From JAMXLO01 sp963812075 (lineage in GTDB: Bacteria > Pseudomonadota > Alphaproteobacteria > Acetobacterales > Acetobacteraceae), in contig CAWETN010000010.1 in the NCBI GenBank assembly GCA_963812075.1, positions 1 to 64,000 on the forward strand: DNA of 64,000 nucleotides, written 5' to 3'. The translations under genes were made by a program, and so were the position numbers. The notes beneath the pieces were generated by a model. The model did not search any database. It worked only from the letters and a program-made list of their open reading frames with translations, and had not been told where the DNA came from. This document shows positions 19,080-29,387 of the stretch, piece by piece; position 1 is the stretch's first letter, and each line of letters starts with the position of its first letter.

Positions 19080-21113
19080 ATGACGGTAAACTTCATATGG
19101 ACGTTGACCGGTGGTGAGTTCCAGGCCGGTAACGCCATCGATAATACGCAGACCGACCAGTTCCAGGTCTACGGTTCCGGCAATATAATAGAGACCATCG
19201 GGGGCAACCTGATCGTTAATGGCGGTTCGCTGGCACCCTTCGGCCAGGATACTGCAACCACCATCTTTCAGAGTACATCCTTCGGCGTCACCGACCAGAT
19301 AACGCTCGACGGCGGAGGCAATACGCTCGATGGGCTTGGCTCGCTGTTCGGTTCCACCGTTACCTACACGGTGAAGGGCGGTGGCGGCGCCAATTCTGTC
19401 TCGCTCAACAATTTCGGCGGCACGACCACGCTCAGCCTGGGCGGACCCGGCAACACCGTGATCCTGAACGGGGATGCCGCCAACAAGATCACCAGCACTG
19501 GCGGGGGTGCCTCCGTCTCTGTTGGTTCCTCGGACGACAATCTGTTCGGCAACAGCACGTCCATTTACCTCGGCGGCACTGGCAACAAGGTGAGTGGCGG
19601 GGATGAGGACTTCCTCGTCAAAGGCGGCCAGGGCAGAGTGGTGCTGGGTGACGGCACAAACAGCGTTATCTTGGGAGGTGGTGGCAACAACGTAACCGTC
19701 GGTGGCGGCAACAACACGATCAATGCCGGTGGCAGCACCGCAACCGTCAACATTGTTGGGGTCGATGGGACCAATGGCCCCGTATATGCCCCTGACATCT
19801 TCGATGGCCCGGTTCCGCCAAGCCCGACCGACTACGTAACCATCGCAGGTACCAAAGACAAGGTCACTGCGACCTACGAAAACGTCATCATCTTCGGCAC
19901 CGCCGTTACCAGTGCCGCGACCATCTCGCTCGGCGACGGCAACAACGCGATCATTCTCGGCGGCACCGGCGGCAACACCGTCACAGTCGGAAACGGTGCC
20001 AACAGCATCAACGCCACCGGCAGCAGCAGTAGCTACAAGCTCGGTGACGGCCCGAACGGCGTGACGCTTTCCGGCAACAGCAATCTTGTCTCCGTGACAG
20101 ACCCGGCCGGCGTGGGTCTGGACAAGGTCCAACTCGGGGCCGGGCAGAACAATAAGGTCAGTCTGGATCACGCCGCCGGGTCGGTGGCAGGTACTGCCAC
20201 CGTCGGGACAACCACGGTGACCCAGACCGGACACAATGCGGTCACCGTCAATCTGAACAACGGGACCGGTGCCATCTCGCTCGGCGATGGCAAGGATAGC
20301 GTTACCGCCAACGGGGCTGGCAGCGTGATCTCCGCCGGCAACGGCGCAGACACCGTGGTCGCCAACGGCAGCGGTGACAAGATCACGCTCGGCAACGGCA
20401 ATGATACTGTCGCCGCCAATGGCAACACTGATACGATCACCCTTGGCAACGGCAATGATGCTGTCACCGCCAATGGCAGCGGCGACAAGTTGACCTTTGG
20501 CAATGGCAACAACACTGTCACCGCCAACGGCAACAACGACACGATGACCTTCGGCAGCGGCAGCAACACGCTGCAAGCCCTGGGCTCTGGCGATAACATC
20601 ACGATGACCGCGGCGGCGTCCAGCACGGACAAGGTGTCGGCGGGATCGAACGATAACGTCCATATCGCCAATGGTACGGATTTTCTCACAGCGAATGGGA
20701 CAGGCGACAACTTCTACCTCAACAACTCGAACCTCGGCACAACGGTGAGTGCATTCGGCAACACCAACAGTGTCTTCCTTGGCTCGAACGCCTCCGCGCT
20801 CATCCATCTTAATCCGACCGGCGTTGGCGAGAGCCTGCTCGTGCAGTCGCTCGGCGGAGCCAGCGGCGACAACTATTCCGGTGCAGTGGAGGTTAGCGGC
20901 TTCGGTCCGTCCGACAGTATCGATCTGCAAAGCCTGGTCGGCGGGGTAACCAACCAGCTTCTCACCAACTTCGGTCAGGTGATCCAGAACATGACCTTTG
21001 GGCCGACCGGCGACACGCTTCACCTCGCTGGCGGCGGATCCGTCATGTTCGACTCGCCCGTTGCCTTCACGGTGGCCGAGTTCCACTTCTCCGCGACCCA
21101 GGGTGCAGTCTGA
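19080..21113 (+). CDS. Secreted beta-roll (RTX-like) repeat protein
   Basis: A 677-residue protein almost entirely of G/N/D/T/S-rich repeats, with very few Lys or Cys. ATG 19080 follows GGAGG. It has no N-terminal signal peptide. Turns of the type GNGNDTV resemble RTX calcium-binding nonapeptides but recur with an 18-residue period in the middle (20265-20588). The last 100 residues change character (VSGFGPSDSIDLQSLVGGVT, then GDTLHLAGGGSVMF) and end AVAEFHF-like (FTVAEFHFSATQGAV), as in type I secretion substrates. No secretion genes are adjacent. Likely a surface or biofilm matrix protein; function not established. Confidence 0.72.
   Translation: MTVNFIWTLTGGEFQAGNAIDNTQTDQFQVYGSGNIIETIGGNLIVNGGSLAPFGQDTATTIFQSTSFGVTDQITLDGGGNTLDGLGSLFGSTVTYTVKGGGGANSVSLNNFGGTTTLSLGGPGNTVILNGDAANKITSTGGGASVSVGSSDDNLFGNSTSIYLGGTGNKVSGGDEDFLVKGGQGRVVLGDGTNSVILGGGGNNVTVGGGNNTINAGGSTATVNIVGVDGTNGPVYAPDIFDGPVPPSPTDYVTIAGTKDKVTATYENVIIFGTAVTSAATISLGDGNNAIILGGTGGNTVTVGNGANSINATGSSSSYKLGDGPNGVTLSGNSNLVSVTDPAGVGLDKVQLGAGQNNKVSLDHAAGSVAGTATVGTTTVTQTGHNAVTVNLNNGTGAISLGDGKDSVTANGAGSVISAGNGADTVVANGSGDKITLGNGNDTVAANGNTDTITLGNGNDAVTANGSGDKLTFGNGNNTVTANGNNDTMTFGSGSNTLQALGSGDNITMTAAASSTDKVSAGSNDNVHIANGTDFLTANGTGDNFYLNNSNLGTTVSAFGNTNSVFLGSNASALIHLNPTGVGESLLVQSLGGASGDNYSGAVEVSGFGPSDSIDLQSLVGGVTNQLLTNFGQVIQNMTFGPTGDTLHLAGGGSVMFDSPVAFTVAEFHFSATQGAV
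20265..20588 (+). repeat. Six tandem 54-bp repeats coding 18-residue beta-roll turns
   Basis: Six consecutive 18-codon units within the beta-roll gene, for example GDKITLGNGNDTVAANGN followed by TDTITLGNGNDAVTANGS and GDKLTFGNGNNTVTANGN. The units are diverged at the DNA level, with synonymous changes and C/T differences. They are therefore an old amplification rather than a recent slippage product. Confidence 0.8.
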
Positions 21114-21143
21114 CCGCACCTTACTCCCGAGGCCAAGCCGACC

Positions 21144-21177
21144 GTTGCCCTCTCCCCCCGGAGGGGGCAACGCTTTT
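21144..21177 (+). terminator. Rho-independent terminator after the beta-roll gene
   Basis: A 12-bp stem (GTTGCCCTCTCC with GGAGGGGGCAAC, one G-T pair) with a CCCC loop, followed by GC and four Ts. It lies 31 bp after the stop codon of the beta-roll gene. Confidence 0.85.
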
Positions 21178-21327
21178 CGGGCATCGCCGCCGTATCGGCA
21201 GCAATCTTGTCGCTGTCGGCTTGCAAGGCCCCATCCCGGTGACGGCACGGTCGGCATCTCCCGGGATCCCGCGGCGGATGCGCCGTTGCCGGCCCGGACC
21301 AACTGACCGGGACTGACGGCGACCCGC

Positions 21328-21356
21328 TTGACACCACGCGCGGACGGGCCTAGATC
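21328..21356 (+). promoter_or_regulatory. groESL promoter
   Basis: A perfect -35 box TTGACA (21328-21333), a 17-bp spacer and a -10 box TAGATC (21351-21356). The CIRCE operator begins two bases downstream, so it covers the expected start site. This is a standard vegetative promoter blocked by HrcA. Confidence 0.8.
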
Positions 21357-21357
21357 G

Positions 21358-21384
21358 CTGGCACTCTCCGAAGGGGAGTGCTAA
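21358..21384 (+). promoter_or_regulatory. CIRCE operator (HrcA binding site)
   Basis: CTGGCACTC-N9-GAGTGCTAA. This matches the CIRCE consensus TTAGCACTC-N9-GAGTGCTAA at 16 of 18 arm positions with the exact nine-base spacer. It shows that groESL is repressed by HrcA and induced by heat or misfolded protein. Confidence 0.93.
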
Positions 21385-21476
21385 CAAGCCGCTCCGCGGT
21401 GCCCATCCAGGGGCCGCGGCGGGTGTGTTGGCAGCAACATCATCCCACTGGTGCGATCACTCAAGGAGCGATCCGA

Positions 21477-21794
21477 ATGAAGTTCCGTCCCCTGCACGAC
21501 CGGGTCGTGGTCCGTCGGCTCGAAGCCGAGGAAAAGACCGCGGGCGGCATCATCATCCCCGACACGGCGAAGGAGAAGCCGATGGAGGGCGAGGTCATCG
21601 CCGTCGGCCCCGGCGCCCGCGACGAGGCCGGCAAGCTCGTGCCGCTCGACGTCAAGGCCGGCGACCGCATCCTGTTCGGCAAGTGGTCCGGCACCGAGGT
21701 GAAGCTCGATGGCGAGGAGCTCCTGATCATGAAGGAGTCCGACATCATGGGCATCATCGAGGGCCAGCCCGCCGCGAAGCGGAAGGCCGCCTAA
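21477..21794 (+). CDS. groES: Co-chaperonin GroES
   Basis: A 105-residue lid of the GroEL chaperonin. MKFRPLHDRVVVRRLEAEEK opens the protein, followed by the mobile-loop segment TAGGIIIPDTAKEKP and the C-terminal KWSGTEVKLDGEELLIMKES. The start ATG 21477 follows AAGGAG. It is about 10 residues longer than E. coli GroES at the C-terminus (GQPAAKRKAA). It is followed by groEL after 28 bp. Confidence 0.97.
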   Translation: MKFRPLHDRVVVRRLEAEEKTAGGIIIPDTAKEKPMEGEVIAVGPGARDEAGKLVPLDVKAGDRILFGKWSGTEVKLDGEELLIMKESDIMGIIEGQPAAKRKAA

Positions 21795-21822
21795 CCATCA
21801 ACGACGAAGGATACCGACATAC

Positions 21823-23459
<1,637 letters not shown>

Positions 23460-23487
23460 TCCGGAAGTCCGCCGCGACGAATGGAAG

Positions 23488-23513
23488 GGGCGGGCCGCAG
23501 GGTCCGCCCTTTC
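23488..23513 (+). terminator. Terminator of the groESL operon
   Basis: Hairpin GGGCGGGCC-GCAG-GGTCCGCCC (one mismatch) followed by TTTCTC, 29 bp after the groEL stop codon. Confidence 0.8.
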
Positions 23514-23638
23514 TCGTTGGACGGCGGTCGCTTGAGCGGGCGACCGTGCACCACGGGAAGCACGGTTCTTGCCTGATCCCCACTCGACAGCCCGGCATAA
23601 AATCGGGGGCTATCGGGGCGTCACAGGAACCATCGATC

Positions 23639-24502
23639 TCATCTTACGCCGTGGGTTCGCGAGTAGCCGTTGGGAGATGGCGGCCGCCATCCGGCGAGCG
23701 CATCGTCCCCGATGCGGTAGATCTCGACCTTCAGTGGGTAGCACTTGGCAGCATCATCGGAGTGACTGGCGCCGCAATCCCCGCCCGGGCAGGCTGACAG
23801 AGCCACCAACAGATCGATTTCGGCGAAGAACTCGATGAAGTCACCGGGTCGCACGGGGCTTGCCTTCATGAAGTACTGATGGGTGTCCCGCGTGAACCCG
23901 GTGCACATGAAGACATTGACCACGTCGTGGACATACTGCTCTGCGTCCGCCAGCGGCATGTTCCGCTCCGCTGCCAGCGCGCGCGTCAGGTTGGAGTGAC
24001 AGCAGTTGTGATATTCGGTCCCCTTCAGCAGGAGATTTGTGTAGGGATCGCACCGGGTACCGATGACGTCGTGCACACCCGCGCCGTCGGCGTCCCAACC
24101 GTACCAATCAAGGGTATCGTGGGTTATCGTCGCCAGAGGACGCAGGCTCGGCAATGTGCTCCACAGGCGATCGCCGGTACTGACGTGCGTTGCGTGCAAC
24201 GCCCGCGTCTTGCCGCTGAAGAAGCGCTCGGACAGGTCGTGCAGGTTCCACAGATTGAGGTCGCCGACCTGTGGCCCTTCAACGCTGACGATGCGGAACA
24301 GCTGACCGGCTGCCACCGTGAACGCCCTCGCGTCGCGCGGCGGCACCGTCAGTTCGGACGTCTTCTCCAGCTTTGCGCGTGCCGCAGCGTAGAAGGCTGT
24401 GTCGAACGGCGGCATTTGGCCAACCGGATAGACTATGGTCGGCGCTGCACCGCGCCGGGCCTCGGCATCTGCCGGTGCCTTCGCACTGTCTGTTCGCCGC
24501 AT
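23639..24502 (-). CDS. DUF1989 (urea carboxylase-associated) family protein
   Basis: A 287-residue protein of the family that includes the urea-amidolyase-associated proteins. Recognisable blocks are VAAGQLFRIVSVEGPQVGDL, NLWNLHDLSERFFSGKTRAL and a Cys/His-rich stretch HDVIGTRCDPYTNLLLKG then NCCHSNL. Late in the protein CPGGDCGASHSDDAAKCYP carries further Cys and His, suggesting metal binding. Its biochemical role is not established here. No urea carboxylase gene is near; instead it is divergent from a PhyH-type dioxygenase. Confidence 0.82.
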   Translation of the reverse strand: MRRTDSAKAPADAEARRGAAPTIVYPVGQMPPFDTAFYAAARAKLEKTSELTVPPRDARAFTVAAGQLFRIVSVEGPQVGDLNLWNLHDLSERFFSGKTRALHATHVSTGDRLWSTLPSLRPLATITHDTLDWYGWDADGAGVHDVIGTRCDPYTNLLLKGTEYHNCCHSNLTRALAAERNMPLADAEQYVHDVVNVFMCTGFTRDTHQYFMKASPVRPGDFIEFFAEIDLLVALSACPGGDCGASHSDDAAKCYPLKVEIYRIGDDALAGWRPPSPNGYSRTHGVR

Positions 24503-24618
24503 CGCGTCTTCTCCAACGATACCGTTTGCCTGGCCTCAGGGGCAGTATCCCGCCGGCCTCGATCCGTGTCGATTGCGCGGCCGGCGACTGACCCGCATAT
24601 TCCCGGCCTTTCCCACGG

Positions 24619-25656
24619 ATGGCGAAGGCGCAGGCGATGGAGCCGTATCCCAACTTTCTCGATTCGACCGATCTGCTGAGTGACGGCGACGCATTGCGCA
24701 CGCGGCTGGACCTGCACGGCTACCTGTTCATCCGAGGCCTGCTCCCGGCGGAGACCATAGTTGCGGTCCGTAACCGCCTGCTCGCCCGGGCGGAAGCGGG
24801 CGGCTGGCTCGATCCGGCAAGCCCGGTTGAGGCCGGCATCGCCAAGCCCGCGGCGGCCTGCAAGGATCCCGAGGACCGCTACATGCGGGTGTTCCGTGGC
24901 CTCTGGATGGATGAGGAACTGCATCGGCTGCGCATCCATCCGGCCGTCACTGACCTGTTCGCCCGGATCTTCGGCGAACCGGCCCTCGCGCATCCGATGT
25001 TCGTGCAGCGGAACATCTTCCCGCAGACCGACAGCTTCGACTTCACCACCGGCGCGCACCAGGACCGCGTCCATATCGGCGGCGCCACAAGCTACGCGCT
25101 CTGGATGCCACTCGGTGATTGCCCACGCGAGAAGGGCCCGCTGGCCGTCGCGGCCGGGTCCCACATCCAGGGCATATTGGAAACCAAGGTCGGTTCCGGC
25201 GCCGGCGGCATGGACATCGCCGTGCCGGTTCCCGGAACCTGGGTGACCGGTGCGTTCAAGGCCGGCGACGCGCTGATCTTCCAGGATGTCACGGTGCACA
25301 AGGCGCTGCCGAACCGGACACGGGAGATCCGCATGTCGTTCGACGCACGCTATCAGCCCGTGAGCCAGCCCGTTGCCGACACCAACATGGTGCCCTACGC
25401 AGGCTGCGGCACCTGGGAGGACGTCTATGCCGGATGGAACCGCAGCGACGGGCAGTATTACTGGAACCAATTGAAGCTCGACGTCGTGCCGCTCGATCGC
25501 AGCCACTACGAGCGGCGCGATGCCATGGCGTTCGAGATGGCGGCGCGGGGCGACCCGGAAGCGAGAGACGCGATCCTGCGAATCATTCAGCGCGATCAAA
25601 GCGAGGTCAAACGCGCACGGGCGGCTGATCTGCTGAAGCGGCTCGACGCCGCCTGA
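24619..25656 (+). CDS. Phytanoyl-CoA dioxygenase (PhyH) family protein
   Basis: A 345-residue Fe(II)/2-oxoglutarate-type oxygenase. The metal triad is seen as H147-x-D149 (GAHQDRVHIGG) and H227 (DVTVHKALPN), with a 2-oxoglutarate-binding Arg about ten residues later (TREIRMSFD). The start may be the ATG at 24619 or the in-frame Met six codons later. A GMC oxidoreductase follows after 31 bp on the same strand, suggesting a two-step oxidation of one substrate. Substrate unknown. Confidence 0.85.
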   Translation: MAKAQAMEPYPNFLDSTDLLSDGDALRTRLDLHGYLFIRGLLPAETIVAVRNRLLARAEAGGWLDPASPVEAGIAKPAAACKDPEDRYMRVFRGLWMDEELHRLRIHPAVTDLFARIFGEPALAHPMFVQRNIFPQTDSFDFTTGAHQDRVHIGGATSYALWMPLGDCPREKGPLAVAAGSHIQGILETKVGSGAGGMDIAVPVPGTWVTGAFKAGDALIFQDVTVHKALPNRTREIRMSFDARYQPVSQPVADTNMVPYAGCGTWEDVYAGWNRSDGQYYWNQLKLDVVPLDRSHYERRDAMAFEMAARGDPEARDAILRIIQRDQSEVKRARAADLLKRLDAA

Positions 25657-25687
25657 GTCGCCAGAGACACGCAACGAAGGAAACGCT

Positions 25688-27292
25688 GTGACCGCTGCCC
25701 AGGAGTTCGACTTCATCGTCGTTGGCGCCGGCTCGGCCGGCTGCGTGCTGGCCCATCGCCTGACCGCCGACGGTAAGACCAGCGTGCTGTTGCTCGAGGC
25801 CGGCGGCAGGGACCGCGATCCCTGGATCCACATTCCCGCCGGCTTCTATCGCAATATCTACAACCCGAAGGTCGCTTGGACCTTCGAATCCGAGCCGGTG
25901 CCCGAGTTCAACAACCGCCGCATTCCGCTGCCGCGCGGCAAGGTGCTGGGCGGGTCGTCGTCGATCAACGGCCTGATCTATATCCGTGGCCAGAAGGAGG
26001 ACTTCGACCTGTGGCGCCAGCTCGGCAATGCCGGCTGGTCGTACGACGACGTGCTGCCGTACTTCCGCAAGTCCGAGGACCAGGAGCGCGGCGCGGATGA
26101 CTTTCACGGCAAAGGCGGCCCGCTCGCCGTTTCCGACCTGCGCACCGACCATAGGCTCCACGACGCCTTCGTCGAGGCCGCGAAGCAGGCCGGCTATCCG
26201 TACAACCCGGACTTCAACGGCGCCGAGCAGGAAGGCGTCGGACCGCTGCAGCTCACCGTGCGCAATCGCCGCCGCTGTTCGGCCGCCGCCGGGTACCTGA
26301 AGCCGGCGATGTCACGTCACAATCTGAAGGTCGAGATTCGCGCGCTCGCGCACCGCGTACTGACGGAAGGCAAGCGTGCCGTCGGGGTCGAATTCAGCCA
26401 GGACGGCACGGTCCGTCGGGCACGTGCGCGGCGCGAGGTGCTGCTGGCCGGCGGCGCCATCAACTCGCCGCAGCTGTTGCAGCTGTCCGGCATCGGGCCG
26501 GGTGCACTGTTGCAGCAGCACGGCATCGCCGTGGTGCACGAATTGCCTGGCGTCGGCGAGAACCTGCAGGACCACTGCGGCGGGCGCATCATCTACCGCT
26601 GCACCGCCGGCGTCTGGACGATGAACGAGGTCTACCACAACTGGCTGCGCCGGATTCAGCACGGGATGCAGTACGTGCTGTCGATGAAGGGCGCGCTGAT
26701 GACCGGAGCGGGCCCCATGGGCCTGTTCGTGCGCACGCGCCCGGAACTGGCATCGCCCGACGTGCAGTACCAGTTCCTCGCCGGCAGCTCCGAGCGCACC
26801 GGCGAGGCGATGCACAAATTCCCCGGCTGCACGCTGGTCGCCATCCCGTGCCGTCCGGAGAGCCGCGGCTGGCTGCGCATCACCTCGCCCGATCCCGCGA
26901 AGCCGCCGGCGATCCAGCCCAACTACCTCGCCACCCAGGCCGACAAGGACACGATGGTGGCCGGCCTGAAGGTCTCGCGCCGCGTGTTCGCCGCGCCGGC
27001 GCTGGCGCGCTACCTCACCGAGGAGTACCTGCCGGGGCCGCAGGCCAGGTCGGACGAGGACCTGCTGAACCACGTGCGCGCCACTGCCGGCACGACGTTC
27101 CACCAAACCAGCACGTGCATGATGGGGCCGGGACCCATGGCGGTGGTGGACACGTCGCTGCGTGTGAAGGGCATGGATCGGCTGCGCGTCATCGATGCCT
27201 CGATCATGCCGACGGTGGTTTCAGGCAACACCAATGCCACCGCAATCATGATCGGCGAGAAGGGCGCCGACATGATCCTCCAGGGAGCGTGA
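25688..27292 (+). CDS. GMC family FAD-dependent oxidoreductase (choline dehydrogenase-like)
   Basis: A 534-residue flavoenzyme oxidising alcohols to aldehydes. N-terminal FAD motif FIVVGAGSAGCVLAHRL, GMC signature 1 PRGKVLGGSSSINGLIYIRG and signature 2 GAINSPQLLQLSGIGP are all present. The C-terminus has the active-site His region TFHQTSTCMMGP and the closing VVSGNTNATAIMIGEKGAD. The start is GTG at 25688 with AAGGAAAC upstream. It is co-oriented with the PhyH gene. Confidence 0.92.
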   Translation: MTAAQEFDFIVVGAGSAGCVLAHRLTADGKTSVLLLEAGGRDRDPWIHIPAGFYRNIYNPKVAWTFESEPVPEFNNRRIPLPRGKVLGGSSSINGLIYIRGQKEDFDLWRQLGNAGWSYDDVLPYFRKSEDQERGADDFHGKGGPLAVSDLRTDHRLHDAFVEAAKQAGYPYNPDFNGAEQEGVGPLQLTVRNRRRCSAAAGYLKPAMSRHNLKVEIRALAHRVLTEGKRAVGVEFSQDGTVRRARARREVLLAGGAINSPQLLQLSGIGPGALLQQHGIAVVHELPGVGENLQDHCGGRIIYRCTAGVWTMNEVYHNWLRRIQHGMQYVLSMKGALMTGAGPMGLFVRTRPELASPDVQYQFLAGSSERTGEAMHKFPGCTLVAIPCRPESRGWLRITSPDPAKPPAIQPNYLATQADKDTMVAGLKVSRRVFAAPALARYLTEEYLPGPQARSDEDLLNHVRATAGTTFHQTSTCMMGPGPMAVVDTSLRVKGMDRLRVIDASIMPTVVSGNTNATAIMIGEKGADMILQGA

Positions 27293-27313
27293 TGTAGTTT
27301 CGGGCCTTGGCTG

Positions 27314-28528
27314 CTACGCTCGGATGAGTCGCTGCAACGGAACGGCAGGATCCGCCGCGGCGGCCGGATCGACCACGCATCGTGCCTTGATCAGCGCCTG
27401 ACCGACGCGCACGTCGCGTGGATTGTTGGCGGCGGTGACCCCGATGACGATGTCGCCGTCCGCCAGATGCACCGCGGTGAACACGCCGGGCGGCGCGTTG
27501 GCGCGCACCACCGTGCGGACCGCCTCCGCTGGCAGTCCCGCCACCTGGAGATTGACCCCATGCTGGTCGGTCCAGAACCACGGGATATCGTCGTAGGCCG
27601 GCGCTTCGCCACACATCGCCTTGCCCACCGCGATGCCATGGTTCTGCGCGTGCCGCCATGATTCGAGCCGCAGCCGGCGGCCGAACAAAGGATGGTGGAA
27701 GGCGGTGACGTCTCCTGCGGCATAGATGTCGGGCGCACTGGTCCGGCCGTACTCGTCCACCACGATGCCGCCCTCGAGCGCCAGCCCCGCACGCTCGGCG
27801 AGCGCCAGATGCCGCTGCATGCCGACCCCGGCGATCACCATGTCACCGATGAATTCCCCGCCGCTGCGACAGCGGACCCGCAGCTCGCCCCGTCCGGCAT
27901 CCTCGATTGCATCGACAATGACGCCGAACTGCAGTGCCACGCCGGCGTCGCGGTGCAGTGTCTCCACGAAGGCGGCGCCCTCCGGCGACACGCTGCGTCC
28001 CATGGCGCGCGGCAGTGCCTCCAGCACCGTCACCTCGGCGCCACGCTTGCGGGCCGAGGAGGCGATCTCCAGGCCGATCACCCCGGCGCCGATGCAGATG
28101 ACGCGGCGCGCCGTCGCCAGCCGGGAGCGGATCAGCCGCGCATCCTCGATGGTGCGCAGATACAGCGCCTTGTCGCCGCCGTGGATGGGCAGATGCCGCG
28201 CCCGGCCGCCGACGGTGAGCAACAGCCGATCGTAGTCGAGCCGCCGCCCATCGGACAGCCGTACGTTGTGCGCCTCGGGATCGAGTTCGGTGACCTCGGT
28301 GCCCAGCAGCAGTTCGATCCCCTGCTCTTCGTAGCGGCCGGGCGGGTGGAAATACGCGATCGGCGGTTCGGGCTCGTCCGTCAGCACCGACTTGGACAGC
28401 GGCGGCCGCTCGTAGGGCCGCCAGGTCTCGTCGCCGATCAGCACGATCCGGCCGGTATAGCCCGCCTGGCGCATGGACACCGCGGCCCACCCGCCGGCCT
28501 GGCCCGCACCGACGATGATATGCGTCAT
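27314..28528 (-). CDS. NAD(P)H-dependent ferredoxin reductase (ring-hydroxylating oxygenase type)
   Basis: A 404-residue FAD enzyme like the reductases of Rieske oxygenase systems. It has the FAD motif IIVGAGQAGGWAAVSMRQAG at the N-terminus, the RPYERPPLSK motif, the NAD(P)H motif VICIGAGVIGLEIASSARKR and the FAD-ribityl motif PDIYAAGDVTAF. The start ATG 28528 overlaps the stop of a small upstream gene (ATGA). A divergent Rieske ferredoxin gene 0.5 kb away is the obvious electron acceptor. No terminal oxygenase alpha subunit is in the window. Confidence 0.9.
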   Translation of the reverse strand: MTHIIVGAGQAGGWAAVSMRQAGYTGRIVLIGDETWRPYERPPLSKSVLTDEPEPPIAYFHPPGRYEEQGIELLLGTEVTELDPEAHNVRLSDGRRLDYDRLLLTVGGRARHLPIHGGDKALYLRTIEDARLIRSRLATARRVICIGAGVIGLEIASSARKRGAEVTVLEALPRAMGRSVSPEGAAFVETLHRDAGVALQFGVIVDAIEDAGRGELRVRCRSGGEFIGDMVIAGVGMQRHLALAERAGLALEGGIVVDEYGRTSAPDIYAAGDVTAFHHPLFGRRLRLESWRHAQNHGIAVGKAMCGEAPAYDDIPWFWTDQHGVNLQVAGLPAEAVRTVVRANAPPGVFTAVHLADGDIVIGVTAANNPRDVRVGQALIKARCVVDPAAAADPAVPLQRLIRA

Positions 28529-28940
28529 CGTGCCGGAGGTGCCCTGTCCGGCAGCCAGGCGTCGGTCCAGCCGGTGGCGGTACCGGGCGGGCTCATCTTG
28601 ACTTGGGTGCGTCCCAGCCCCTGGCGGATCAGGATCTGGATCGCCGATCGGCTGTCCGATGATCTGGCAATCGGCCGGCTGGGTGGTGCGCCCGCTCACC
28701 CTGGCCGTCATGTTGGCCGAGTGGCGGTCGAGGTCGTCTTCGGTGCGGCAGAGCACCGCACCAGGATCGAGGCGCGGCCACGCTGTGGTCGCGCGCAGCG
28801 GCTGCGCTGGCGGCGGTCCGCGCTTGGGCGAGACAGCGCTCGGGGCGTCGAAGAGTCACGTGCTGCGCCAACGCTGGCGGAACGAAGGCGGCGATCGCCG
28901 CAGCGATCAGGCCGACCCTGCGGAATTCACGTGCCGACAT
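28525..28940 (-). CDS. Small exported hypothetical protein (two frameshifts)
   Basis: Joining three frames gives a plausible exported protein of about 137 residues. ATG 28940 starts MSAREFRRVGLIAAAIAAFV, a signal peptide cleaved near PPALAQ. After a shift near 28790 the frame reads RLDPGAVLCRTEDDLDRHSA and TTQPADCQIIGQP. After another shift near 28650 it reads AIQILIRQGLGRTQVKMSPP and GTATGWTDAWLP. It ends in TGA overlapping the reductase start codon (ATGA). The overlap and signal peptide argue for a real gene. I do not recognise the family. The two Cys could form a disulfide. Confidence 0.45.
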
Positions 28941-29060
28941 GGCAATTCCCACGACAGAAGCGACGCAGTCTAGGTTTCCGCCCGCCTGTTGGGCAACGGC
29001 GTCTTGGCCGGCCCGGGCGCCGGCTGGCATGCTGCCCGCAGCCGAAATCAGGAGAGCGAC

Positions 29061-29379
29061 ATGGCGGATGCGGGGTGGGTGCGGGTAGCCGGCGTGACGG
29101 ACGTTGCCGAAGGCCAGGTGCACGCGGTGCGCGTGGGCGATCGCGAGATCGCGCTGTATCACCTGTCGGGCGGCGAGTTCCGCGCCACCGAGAACGTCTG
29201 CACCCACGAATACGCGCTGCTGTCCGACGGCTGGCTGGAGGATGGCTGCATCGAGTGTCCGCTGCACGCGGCCCGCTTCGACGTGCGCACCGGCAAGGCG
29301 CTGTGCGCCCCGGCGGAGACCGGTCTCGCCGGTGTTCGAGGTGAAGGCCGAAGGTGGCGACCTGCTGGTGAAGGTGTAG
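29061..29379 (+). CDS. Rieske-type [2Fe-2S] ferredoxin (frameshift near the C-terminus)
   Basis: About 105 residues. The cluster motif is clear: VCTHEYALL (C-x-H) and, 17 residues later, CIECPLHAARFDV (C-x2-H), as in the ferredoxin components of ring-hydroxylating oxygenases and NirD-like proteins. The ATG at 29061 has AGGAG upstream. Near 29326 an extra base shifts the frame; the other frame gives the normal ending PVFEVKAEGGDLLVKV and a stop at 29379. It probably receives electrons from the reductase at 27314-28528. Confidence 0.85.
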
Positions 29380-29387
29380 CGCCGCGG

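Noticed and set aside
18945..21302. Long open frame (785 codons) antisense to the beta-roll gene
   Set aside because: The repeats GGC/AAC/GAC/ACC leave the opposite strand free of stops. The antisense protein is Val/Ala/Gly-rich, without a ribosome site or recognisable motif, while the sense frame has a start, ribosome site and terminator.
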